Shown here one piece after another: positions 9,187 to 15,367 of a stretch of DNA of 18,819 nucleotides. The notes under the pieces are model-generated. The model saw only the letters and a program-made list of their open reading frames with translations, did no database searches and was not told where the DNA came from. The position numbers were made by a program, and so were the translations under genes. This DNA is from Eubacterium_B sp034180045 (GTDB lineage: Bacteria; Bacillota; Clostridia; Peptostreptococcales; Anaerovoracaceae): positions 1-18,819 of the forward strand of contig JAXFOY010000017.1 of the NCBI GenBank assembly GCA_034180045.1. Reading direction: 5' to 3'. The number at the start of each line of letters is the position of its first letter. The first letter of the stretch is position 1.

Positions 9187-9915
9187 TTACATTACTTCGA
9201 GCATACCAAAGCCCGTAGATGCATATGCTAAAATCCCCGATTGATAACAAAAATTAAGTATATATGGTGCAGCCTTCATTTCAAACACACACAAGTTTGA
9301 ATTAACCTCAATCCCATAGTGCTTAACTTTTACTTCTTTATTTCTTATTACCGAGATATCGATTTTATCAATATCAGGAATAGCTTCAGGAATACTTTCT
9401 AAAATTTGGTACTTTAAGTTTTCTAAAAAAAGCGCCTTTCCTTTTTCGGAAGATATGCTATGAAACCAATTGCGATTAGTTTCTCTATTATGTTCCCTTA
9501 TGACTATTGGAGATAGTGTTCTAAATATTGTTTTATCTGATGTAAATATATGCTCATGAACTAATTCAATATTTTCCACATGCATTTCTATCTCGCCTTT
9601 ATACACATATTTTCGATTAATAGCTTTTAGCATTGAATTACAGAATTGAATCCCTGTCATATAATTGTTTGTGGAAAAATTCATCACAATTTTCTTTTCC
9701 GGTATCTTAATAGTATCCCTTAAAAATACCGCATTTTTCATATATAAAGAATATGTAAAGTTCTTTCTTTTAGTAATATTTTTTACATAGAGCTTATTAA
9801 AAAAATCAGCATCATTTTCACAAATACAATTTTTTATTAAGGATAAGAACAACCTATTTTTGTCCTTAGGAATTTCATCAGTACCATCTAAGGTAAGATA
9901 TAACTTATACCTCAT
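9187..9915 (-). CDS. cas6: CRISPR repeat endoribonuclease Cas6
   Basis: Cas6 cuts pre-crRNA inside each repeat, leaving an 8-nt 5' handle. The 242-residue product has the usual length and ends in the family's glycine-rich loop, visible as G227 to G235-F-G237 (SGILAYASTGFG). Two RAMP folds are suggested by the spacing of strands. I could not identify the catalytic histidine with certainty. It is the first gene of the cas operon. GGAGGAGG lies 4 bp before the ATG, and a promoter is visible at 9967-9995. It would process both the array transcript and the repeat-like RNA at 10089-10198. Confidence 0.93.
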   Translation of the reverse strand: MRYKLYLTLDGTDEIPKDKNRLFLSLIKNCICENDADFFNKLYVKNITKRKNFTYSLYMKNAVFLRDTIKIPEKKIVMNFSTNNYMTGIQFCNSMLKAINRKYVYKGEIEMHVENIELVHEHIFTSDKTIFRTLSPIVIREHNRETNRNWFHSISSEKGKALFLENLKYQILESIPEAIPDIDKIDISVIRNKEVKVKHYGIEVNSNLCVFEMKAAPYILNFCYQSGILAYASTGFGMLEVM

Positions 9916-9966
9916 TTTCCTCCTCCATTCTTATTAATTAAATTATCAGTCTTATCTGTTAGCTAT

Positions 9967-9995
9967 ATATTAAACCCTTAAGTATACCTTGTCAA
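9967..9995 (-). promoter_or_regulatory. Promoter of the cas operon
   Basis: On the minus strand there is a perfect -35 TTGACA (plus 9990-9995), a 17-bp spacer and a -10-like TAATAT (plus 9967-9972). The start would fall near 9960, about 45 nt upstream of the cas6 ATG. The sequence between this promoter and 10030 is very AT-rich and contains the guide-matching site at 10008-10023. Confidence 0.7.
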
Positions 9996-10004
9996 GCTTT
10001 TTTC

Positions 10005-10023
10005 CCAGTTTAATTTTATTTAT
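10005..10023 (+). promoter_or_regulatory. Predicted Cascade binding site upstream of the cas promoter (PAM CCA plus 16-bp match)
   Basis: GTTTAATTTTATTTAT at 10008-10023 is identical to the first 16 nt of the guide at 10119-10134. The three bases before it, CCA at 10005-10007, sit on the PAM side for a type I crRNA and agree with the CCN-type PAMs known for clostridial I-B systems. The PAM edge is 9 bp upstream of the cas -35 box. A bound Cascade would therefore overlap the usual upstream RNA polymerase footprint. The match is seen directly. Binding and repression are inferred. Confidence 0.8.
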
Positions 10024-10053
10024 TGTCAAGTTATAATGTATCTAAATAAAACA

Positions 10054-10082
10054 TTGAAAAACAAGCTCTACTAAATTATAAT
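10054..10082 (+). promoter_or_regulatory. Promoter of the mini-crRNA gene
   Basis: TTGAAA (10054-10059), a 17-bp spacer and a perfect TATAAT (10077-10082) lie on the plus strand. The expected start is 6-8 bp downstream, that is 10088-10090, which is the first base of the repeat-like sequence. Short inverted repeats (CTCTA 10066-10070 with TAGAG 10082-10086, and CTACT 10068-10072 with AGTAG 10085-10089) flank the -10 box and could be an operator. Confidence 0.72.
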
Positions 10083-10088
10083 AGAGTA

Positions 10089-10118
10089 GTATTTATAGAA
10101 TCATATTGAAATATAAAG
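10089..10118 (+). repeat. Upstream repeat-like sequence (psi-R1) of the mini-crRNA
   Basis: 24 of 30 positions match the array repeat in crRNA sense without gaps. Mismatches are at repeat positions 2, 3, 6, 13, 16 and 30. The run ATTGAAATATAAA that includes the 5' handle is intact apart from the last base (G for T). Confidence 0.88.
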
Positions 10119-10140
10119 GTTTAATTTTATTTATGAGTTA

Positions 10141-10170
10141 ATTTTAATAGAAACAGATTGAAATATTTCA
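10141..10170 (+). repeat. Downstream repeat-like sequence (psi-R2) of the mini-crRNA
   Basis: 22 of 30 positions match the array repeat. The core TTTAATAGAA (10143-10152) and ATTGAAATAT (10157-10166) are kept, but the last four bases, which would lie beyond the expected Cas6 cut, are not. This is what selection for processing alone would leave. Confidence 0.85.
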
Positions 10171-10172
10171 TC

Positions 10173-10198
10173 AAAAAAGAGCCTCCAGGCTCTTTTTT
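10173..10198. terminator. Bidirectional intrinsic terminator
   Basis: A perfect 12-bp inverted repeat, AAAAAAGAGCCT (10173-10184) and AGGCTCTTTTTT (10187-10198), has a CC centre. It gives a GC stem followed by a T run on both strands. It would end the mini-crRNA on the plus strand and the SWIM gene on the minus strand. It overlaps the last bases of the SWIM gene's stop codon. Confidence 0.93.
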
Positions 10199-11015
10199 AT
10201 TGCAACACAAATCCACCGCTTTCTTTTCCCATCATTGCATACTCAAATAAGGTCTCCTTACAAATGGCAGCAAAATAATTAGCTTTCTTGTATTTATCTT
10301 CATATTGATTTTCAATTATTCCAAGCACATCTTTTAGCTGTAGCATTACAGCAAATATATGCTTACAGTTGTAGCTACAGAAACAAGAACAGGTTAGCCT
10401 GCTAATTTCCCCTTTTTGATAAACAAACTCAACTTCATAATTTCTTCGTCCCTCAACGATGGCATATCCCTTTGTCCCATCAATACACAAGTATCTGACC
10501 TTATTATTCAAATAATACTCGTGTCCGCGTTCTGCGACAAGCTCGCTTATCATCAACCCTTTTAAGTCATCAAGACAAAATGTAGTATCATCGCTTCCAC
10601 TTACGAATTCCTCTCCATCCTTATCTGTAGCCCTAAACCAAGAGCTTGCCTTGCTTTTCGTCAAAGCATTATCATCAAATGTAACAAAATGAGAACCTGC
10701 CATATAGAAGCAACCATGCACATTTGTATCTATCACTTCGATGACACGTTTATATTCCGATAACTTAATCTTAAAGTTGTAATTCACCGCAACAACTCGC
10801 CCAAGCAAACCCTCAAACTTACCGTCGACATATACCAAATCCCCGCGATAAAGATTAAAAGCATCGTTATAATATGCAAGAGTCTTATTTTTTTCTGCAA
10901 AAAATATATGGACAACCGATTTCCTTACTGTAGCATTCTCTTTATGCTCATTGTTTGTGTTTTCTACCGTTTTTTGTTCCTGCATATCCAATTTGAAACC
11001 CATTTTAGATGACAT
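10197..11015 (-). CDS. SWIM zinc-finger domain protein
   Basis: The gene encodes a 272-residue cytoplasmic protein with a SWIM zinc finger near the C-terminus: C209-x-C211 (LTCSCF) and C217-x-H219 (NCKHIFAVM), the CxC-CxH pattern used for DNA or protein binding. The preceding segment (LCIDGTKGYAIVEGRRNYEV) looks like the beta-rich lead-in seen in many bacterial SWIM proteins. The N-terminal half has no domain I recognise. I chose the ATG at 11015 because AAAGGGTGGG lies 9 bp upstream. A TTG at 11069 would add 18 residues but lacks a ribosome binding site. It is probably monocistronic, convergent with the mini-crRNA and sharing its terminator. Function is unknown. A link to CRISPR is not supported beyond adjacency. 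Confidence 0.85.
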   Translation of the reverse strand: MSSKMGFKLDMQEQKTVENTNNEHKENATVRKSVVHIFFAEKNKTLAYYNDAFNLYRGDLVYVDGKFEGLLGRVVAVNYNFKIKLSEYKRVIEVIDTNVHGCFYMAGSHFVTFDDNALTKSKASSWFRATDKDGEEFVSGSDDTTFCLDDLKGLMISELVAERGHEYYLNNKVRYLCIDGTKGYAIVEGRRNYEVEFVYQKGEISRLTCSCFCSYNCKHIFAVMLQLKDVLGIIENQYEDKYKKANYFAAICKETLFEYAMMGKESGGFVLQ

Positions 11016-11067
11016 ATCTTTTAACCCACCCTTTCTAAGATATATATGAATCAAATTAAGTAGACTC

Positions 11068-11091
11068 AATATTAGTATTCACACTAATATT
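11068..11091. promoter_or_regulatory. Inverted repeat upstream of the SWIM gene
   Basis: AATATTAGT (11068-11076) and ACTAATATT (11083-11091) form a perfect 9-bp inverted repeat around 6 bases, about 55 bp before the chosen SWIM gene start. It could be an operator or an mRNA hairpin. No convincing promoter pair is visible around it, and no other feature is seen in 11092-11231. Confidence 0.45.
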
Positions 11092-11231
11092 TTCTATATA
11101 TACATTTTAACTAATCAAGTGTCCCATAAAACGGACTCTATATATCTATTTTTTACAAGTAATCAAAACGTGGATTTTATTCATTTAGTCTTAGCAGTAG
11201 ATTATTCTCGTCTCAAATTGTTTTTATCACT

Positions 11232-11984
11232 CTATTTCTTAACCGCCTTTGTCGCTATATATGTCTTAATGTTCAAATCATGGAGTCTACCGGAGCCATT
11301 TGTGTCCTCATATATATCAAGCAAAGTAAAGCCGGCTCTTAGCTGACCTCCTATCTGCTCAGTCATATTGTGAGAAAATTGCATTCCGACATTCGCTTTA
11401 AGCATATATTCCTTGGCAACGCTGTCTTTTAGCGGATTAAACGGCATTCTCCAGATAATTTCTTTCTCATCATCATCTACAATATAGTTAATTTCATTAC
11501 CCAGTCCTGCAAGAAAAATACCGCCCTTCTTTAGAACTCTATATACCTCATCAAAAACATGCTGAACATCTTCTATATAGCAGTTTGAAACCGGATGGAT
11601 AACCAGGTCAAAACTTTCGTCATCAAAAGGAAACTGCTTTGTCATATCACCTTCAACAGCTTCAATTTCATAACCTTCTCTTTCAGCTACCATAATCTCG
11701 CTTTCTATTTGCCTTGCAGAGTAATCTAATACTGTGCACTTTGCTCCTAATGCACTGAGTATCGGCATTTGCTGACCACCGCCTGATGCTAAACCTAAAA
11801 TTTTCTTTCCCTTTATATCCCCTAACCATGAATGCGGCACAAAGACTGTTGGAGTTAAAACAATATTCCACTTACCGTTTTTTGCATTTATGTATTCATC
11901 ATGAGAAATCGACTTTCCCCACTCCCAGCCTTCATCTATCCATCTGTCTATGGTTTCTTTATTAATATCTTGATATGATTTCAT
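11232..11984 (-). CDS. Class I SAM-dependent methyltransferase
   Basis: The 250-residue protein has a Rossmann-type methyltransferase core. Motif I is KKILGLASGGGQQMPIL (glycines within residues 62-70), followed by the acidic end of strand 2 (TVLDYSARQI). It continues with EAVEGDMTKQFPF, then FDLVIHPVSNCYIEDV and VLKKGGIFLAGLGNEI. This matches the methyltransferase-11 type that acts on small molecules, but the substrate cannot be told. I chose the ATG at 11984, which follows AGGAGGT, over an upstream codon at 12020 inside the leader. No cofactor residue appears missing. It is flanked by unrelated genes and no operon partner is evident. Confidence 0.9.
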   Translation of the reverse strand: MKSYQDINKETIDRWIDEGWEWGKSISHDEYINAKNGKWNIVLTPTVFVPHSWLGDIKGKKILGLASGGGQQMPILSALGAKCTVLDYSARQIESEIMVAEREGYEIEAVEGDMTKQFPFDDESFDLVIHPVSNCYIEDVQHVFDEVYRVLKKGGIFLAGLGNEINYIVDDDEKEIIWRMPFNPLKDSVAKEYMLKANVGMQFSHNMTEQIGGQLRAGFTLLDIYEDTNGSGRLHDLNIKTYIATKAVKK

Positions 11985-12117
11985 TAGAATTTTTACCTCC
12001 TGTAAACATTGTTGCTGCAAAGTTTTGCTCCACTTTTTCCGCCTATATCGTTTTTAATCGTTTGAACGGAACAAAATCGAATTTACAAATTACTGTCCAG
12101 TCAACATATCTTATACT

Positions 12118-12627
12118 TTATTCTCCAATCCGCCTTTTCAGACTGCCAAAAAAAGCGTATAACTTTTGCTTCTCCTCAGGCCACATCTTACCGACCCTAT
12201 CTACGGCTATCACAAATATCGCAATCGCTGAATAATCTTTGGCGCTGACAATTATCCCTATTTGCTCCAGTATAATTAGAATCAAATAAAAAACAAAAAG
12301 TATAGTTCTTTTCGGCAGTGCAGCAATAAAATCCACTCCTATTTTTGTTCCCCGATAAAACGGTTGCATATATTTTGATGCTCTATTTAATCTCTTTTCT
12401 ATAAATTTTGCTATTTCTCTATAACACCAGTCCGATGTAATAATCAAAGATTGTACCGCAAAAACAAGCAAGCTTATATTATCTGCAAATTTCTCATTTA
12501 CCCCCAATACTCTTGCTATGACATATGCCACATCACTGTTACCTATAAAAAAATCGGCTATAAAATATACAAATACGAGCGCAATAAATATTACCAGTGC
12601 GGAGCTGAGCCAGCGTAGTGATTTCAT
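12118..12627 (-). CDS. Small membrane protein of unknown function
   Basis: The 169-residue protein has several hydrophobic segments: one near the N-terminus (SSALVIFIALVFVYFIADFF), a central weaker one (ISLLVFAVQSLII), and a hydrophobic C-terminal half (RTILFVFYLILIILEQIGII then AIAIFVIAVD). A basic amphipathic stretch lies between them (KFIEKRLNRASKYM) and the tail is charged. I chose the ATG at 12627 because GGGGG lies just upstream. A second ATG 21 bp earlier lacks a site. I do not recognise the family. Possibilities include a small integral membrane accessory protein. It lies between the surface-protein gene and the methyltransferase, in the same direction. Confidence 0.75.
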   Translation of the reverse strand: MKSLRWLSSALVIFIALVFVYFIADFFIGNSDVAYVIARVLGVNEKFADNISLLVFAVQSLIITSDWCYREIAKFIEKRLNRASKYMQPFYRGTKIGVDFIAALPKRTILFVFYLILIILEQIGIIVSAKDYSAIAIFVIAVDRVGKMWPEEKQKLYAFFGSLKRRIGE

Positions 12628-12702
12628 AGTTCCCCCTATAAACATCATCCAAAATTACGAAATAAATACATCAACATATACAAACAATTATATCATATAA
12701 AT

Positions 12703-12739
12703 AGCCTCCCATGGTATTTAGCTTGTACCATAGAAGGCT
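12703..12739 (-). terminator. Stem-loop downstream of the surface-protein gene, possible terminator
   Basis: AGCCT-ccc-ATGGTA (12703-12716) pairs with TACCAT-aga-AGGCT (12726-12739), leaving a small internal loop. On the minus strand it follows the surface-protein stop by about 60 bp, but only a weak T-rich tail (ATTTATAT) follows. Confidence 0.45.
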
Positions 12740-12795
12740 GAATATCGGTCTATTTAATTCTCAGACATTTTTCTAAGCCTGTTTTATCAAATAAT

Positions 12796-14781
12796 TTAAC
12801 TTTGTTTATCCATCGTCGCTCTTTTCTTAAACATTAGCAGTGCTATTGCCATGGATGCAATAAGCCCCGCTAGCATGGCCATCAAATTATTTGAGTCCCC
12901 CGTGTTTGGAGGTGGCGGTAGTTTTGGTTTGTGAGTATTGGTAATTACAATATCACCCGGATTTTTATCATCTATAGATACAGTATATCCCTCAATCTTA
13001 CCAACTTCCTTTACAGTGTACTTAATCTTCTTACCATCTTTCATTTCAGGCAGCTTGCTCCATGTATATGTCCACTTATCTGCCGCTGTTAGTTCAACAA
13101 TATTTCCGACTTTTTCTCCATTAGCATAAAGCTGTATTTTAACACTTCCGGGTCTGATTTTATCCTTATCGTTTGCATCGTCCCAGCGCTTTGTAACCTT
13201 TATGCTTGTTTCAGATGGCTTATGCCTATTTTTTATGTCATATCCGTTTACTTCTGTAGTATATCCTTCCACAGCATTTTCCGTTACTGTGTATTTTATC
13301 TCCTTACCGTTCTTAAACTTAGGAAGATTTGTAAAACTATACTTCCAGATTCCGTTAGCATCAGGCACTACTTCTTTTTCCGCAACTTTGCTTCCGTCTG
13401 CAAAAAGATTTACGACAATCTTTCCGGGTCTCTTTCCATCCTGATTATTGCCGTCATCCCATGTTTTCTCTCCGGAAATTTCTATTTTAGGTATTTTCTT
13501 ATTAACAACTTTTTTAAGAGCAACCTTATCGCTTCCGAAATCTGCCGGTTTGATTTTAATTTTTTCACCCAAAAGCAAATGTCCACTTGGAGCGGCGATT
13601 TCCTCCAGTTCATAATTATCTTTCAAAAGCCCGCCTATACTACCCACTCCGTCAGTATCAGTTGTTATCTTGCCCACAATCTCTTTTGATGCCACTCTTT
13701 TTACGTTAAACTCCGCGCCCTTTAACTTAGTTCCGTCTTCACTTTCCTTATGAATCTTTATGGTAAAAGTGTATCCGTTTGCCTCGCCTTCAGACTCCTG
13801 ATAAAGAGCTTCTGCCGTGCGCGTAATCTTTTGTATGCCGGTAGCTTCTGCTACAATCTTGTTTTTAACATTCTCTTGATTTACAGGCTTATGTCCCAAT
13901 TTGACAGCGTAGCCGACATGGTATCCTTCACCGTTAATGTTGCCGAAATTGATAGTAAATCCTTTTCCTGTATATGCAGGTTGGAACTGATTTGTTACGT
14001 TTTGCTTATTTTTTAGCACAAAAAACCCATTAGAATTTACTTCCCACTTGCCTTTTTCAACGAACATACTGTCTTTTACGTATGTTGCATCTGCGGTCAT
14101 AAGTTCGTCCGTCAAAATGTAATTACTATAATTGCCACCTTTTCCGTTAATACGAATTCTACAGTGTATTATAGTAGGATCATTTTCGTCAAACCATGAA
14201 TACTTTACTAATTCCTCATTCGGATTATCATTTCCGCCAATTCCAAGAAATTCAAACTGATCCAAATCAAATTTAGGATTGCCTATACCCATATCAATTT
14301 TAGTTTTAATTATCTTAGGCACTGTAACAACTGTTTTATCAACCATCACGGTCACATGAAGAAAACCTGTTACATCAGAGTGCTTCTCAACGAAATCTGT
14401 ATATGTCATTGTTACTGTCTTTGTAGCCGGATCAGTAACCGCATTTGCAACAAGTTGACCATTCGGATTCTTTATTTCAAAATTTTCTTTTCTAAATACT
14501 TTCAGTTCGTTCGGAATGGGAATAACGGTCTTATCCCCTGCATGAACTACGTTATTAGGTAATGCAAAATTCACAACTAATTGCATTTGTGACCATTGCG
14601 ATACTTTTCCCGGAGGAGACTTCAAATCTGATTTTGTCAATTTAGCTCCCGTTACAACATTATTATGCTCCGTTCCTCCTTGAGCGTGAACTCGTGTGGT
14701 AGGTATAAATATCACAGCCAGCAAGATTGCCGTCAATATCCATAGTACCAATGATTCTTTCAAACTCTTAGATTTCACCAT
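12796..14781 (-). CDS. Cell-wall-anchored Cna-B domain surface protein (adhesin-like)
   Basis: The 661-residue protein is predicted to be secreted and sortase-anchored. Residues 1-33 form a signal peptide (basic start, hydrophobic LWILTAILLAVIFI, cleavage near VHA). Residues about 40-320 look like the tandem Ig-like ligand-binding region of MSCRAMM adhesins (PPGKVSQWSQMQLVVNFAL, FRKENFEIKN). Three Cna-B modules follow, at about 338-425, 432-522 and 525-618. Modules two and three keep the expected isopeptide lysine (GEKTWDD, K439; VTKRWDD, K531), the glutamate (YTVTE, E501; YTVKE, E592) and the final Asn (N518, N615). The tail is a proline run and NTGD (626-629) in place of LPXTG, then a hydrophobic span and basic residues. 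The ATG has AGGAGG 8 bp upstream. The ligand is unknown. Confidence 0.92.
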   Translation of the reverse strand: MVKSKSLKESLVLWILTAILLAVIFIPTTRVHAQGGTEHNNVVTGAKLTKSDLKSPPGKVSQWSQMQLVVNFALPNNVVHAGDKTVIPIPNELKVFRKENFEIKNPNGQLVANAVTDPATKTVTMTYTDFVEKHSDVTGFLHVTVMVDKTVVTVPKIIKTKIDMGIGNPKFDLDQFEFLGIGGNDNPNEELVKYSWFDENDPTIIHCRIRINGKGGNYSNYILTDELMTADATYVKDSMFVEKGKWEVNSNGFFVLKNKQNVTNQFQPAYTGKGFTINFGNINGEGYHVGYAVKLGHKPVNQENVKNKIVAEATGIQKITRTAEALYQESEGEANGYTFTIKIHKESEDGTKLKGAEFNVKRVASKEIVGKITTDTDGVGSIGGLLKDNYELEEIAAPSGHLLLGEKIKIKPADFGSDKVALKKVVNKKIPKIEISGEKTWDDGNNQDGKRPGKIVVNLFADGSKVAEKEVVPDANGIWKYSFTNLPKFKNGKEIKYTVTENAVEGYTTEVNGYDIKNRHKPSETSIKVTKRWDDANDKDKIRPGSVKIQLYANGEKVGNIVELTAADKWTYTWSKLPEMKDGKKIKYTVKEVGKIEGYTVSIDDKNPGDIVITNTHKPKLPPPPNTGDSNNLMAMLAGLIASMAIALLMFKKRATMDKQS

Positions 14782-14817
14782 ACTTTAATCCTCCTCTGTA
14801 TTAAGACATATCTTTCA

Positions 14818-14840
14818 TTTGTTTATCATTTATAAACAAA
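14818..14840. promoter_or_regulatory. Inverted repeat in the leader of the surface-protein gene
   Basis: TTTGTTTAT (14818-14826) and ATAAACAAA (14832-14840) form a perfect 9-bp inverted repeat with a 5-base loop. It lies between the predicted start site (about 14886) and the ATG at 14781, so it could be an operator or a 5' UTR hairpin affecting adhesin expression. Confidence 0.5.
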
Positions 14841-14892
14841 ATGAATTTCAACTACATCTGTTAACAGCAAAATAGTTTTACATGACTAACTG

Positions 14893-14921
14893 ATATTATC
14901 ACATATTAAGAAAAAAGTCTA
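14893..14921 (-). promoter_or_regulatory. Promoter of the surface-protein gene
   Basis: On the minus strand, TAGACT (plus 14916-14921), a 17-bp spacer and TAATAT (plus 14893-14898) preceded by TGA give an extended -10 promoter. The 5' UTR would be about 105 nt. Confidence 0.5.
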
Positions 14922-14999
14922 CCTTTCACCTATATTCGGGATTAAAATGATTCCGGGTGTAATGTGATAAGACATATGTTACAGAAATAAATAAAAAAA

Positions 15000-15060
15000 G
15001 AGAGGAACTTTGGTACAATAGGTTTTACCACAAACAAAAAAGTATCAAAAGAGTCCTCTC
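15000..15060 (+). repeat. Imperfect inverted repeat flanking the leader of a transposase remnant
   Basis: GAGAGGAACTTTGGTAC (15000-15016) is roughly complementary to GTATCAAAAGAGTCCTCTC (15042-15060) and immediately precedes the truncated transposase start. It may be an insertion-sequence end or a translation-attenuating hairpin of the former element. Confidence 0.4.
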
Positions 15061-15153
15061 ATGAAAAGTATAACTGAAGAAATGTATTTTCACCAGCGTT
15101 TATGTGAATATGCTATTAAATATGGTCTAGGATTATCAATAATCATCGAGTAA
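15061..15153 (+). pseudogene. N-terminal remnant of an insertion-sequence transposase
   Basis: A 30-codon frame begins MKSITEEMYFHQRLCEYAIK and stops after LSIIIE. The first 20 residues resemble the N-terminus of DDE transposases whose helix-turn-helix begins with 'RQ(R)VVEYA(I/L)KHG'. The helix-turn-helix and the whole catalytic domain are missing, so only the 5' end of the element remains. Nothing recognisable is seen between this and the terminator at 15237. The family is not certain. Confidence 0.5.
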
Positions 15154-15236
15154 TCAATCTTGATTTATTACTGAACGACAACTCTCGGTTTATCTAAATA
15201 GTTTTATAAGAATACCTATTTTCATAAAGGCACAAA

Positions 15237-15262
15237 AGACCGTAGCAACTTTGCTACGGTCT
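15237..15262 (-). terminator. Intrinsic terminator of the GntR-ABC operon
   Basis: AGACCGTAGCAA (15237-15248) and TTGCTACGGTCT (15251-15262) form a perfect 12-bp stem. On the minus strand it is followed by TTTT, just after the micropeptide stop at 15273. Confidence 0.88.
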
Positions 15263-15272
15263 AATTTTATAT

Positions 15273-15362
15273 TCATTTTCTATTTTTTAGAGTCGTAGAT
15301 GTTAATCCAATTATATGAATTGCAATCAAACAAAACACAATTTTTATTGGGATTTTAGACAC
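15273..15362 (-). CDS. 29-residue membrane micropeptide
   Basis: A short frame starts at GTG (15362) with AGAGGTG 6 bp upstream and encodes MSKIPIKIVFCLIAIHIIGL followed by TSTTLKNRK. The peptide is a basic N-terminus, one hydrophobic span of about 13 residues and a basic tail. It begins 5 bp after the stop of the preceding gene and ends 10 bp before the operon terminator, so it is very likely transcribed with the ABC operon. I cannot assign a family. It may be an accessory subunit of the transporter or of the neighbouring membrane protein. A coding role rests on the ribosome binding site and tight fit only. Confidence 0.5.
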   Translation of the reverse strand: MSKIPIKIVFCLIAIHIIGLTSTTLKNRK

Positions 15363-15367
15363 ATCAA

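Larger units (their letters stand above)
10089..10198 (+). ncRNA. CreR/CreA-like mini-crRNA (repeat-guide-repeat) predicted to autoregulate cas expression
   Basis: Seen: two sequences resembling the array repeat, in the same orientation as each other, flank a 22-nt guide (10119-10140). A promoter sits just upstream and an intrinsic terminator just downstream, giving a transcript of about 110 nt. Known: type I-B loci can encode CRISPR-resembling RNAs (CreA, CreR) that load into the host's own Cascade. Their guide has only partial complementarity to a local promoter, so the complex represses instead of cutting. Inferred: Cas6 cleavage would give an 8-nt handle (10111-10118), the 22-nt guide and about 22 nt of repeat. 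The first 16 guide nt match the cas promoter region beside a CCA. The guide is much shorter than the 35-38-nt array spacers. It could instead be a fossil array, but the intact promoter, terminator and target match argue against that. No CreT-like toxin is recognisable. Confidence 0.8.

Noticed and set aside
9173..9250. A longer Cas8 N-terminus starting inside cas6
   Set aside because: It has no ribosome binding site. AAAGGAGG lies 8 bp before the TTG at 9172, immediately after the cas6 stop.
10037..10066. A possible third repeat-like block (ATTGAAA near 10053) before the mini-crRNA
   Set aside because: Only the ATTGAAA part and a few scattered bases match. The 5' half is at chance level (5 of 16).
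10024..10100. A CreT-like toxin RNA or small toxin gene paired with the mini-crRNA
   Set aside because: No start codon with a ribosome binding site, and no rare-codon run or other toxin-like feature, could be seen in the short space available. A regulator-only (CreR-like) role is simpler.
10197..11015. The SWIM protein as a new CRISPR accessory gene
   Set aside because: It is convergent with the mini-crRNA, separated from it by a strong terminator, and shows no nuclease or RNA-binding motif linking it to interference.
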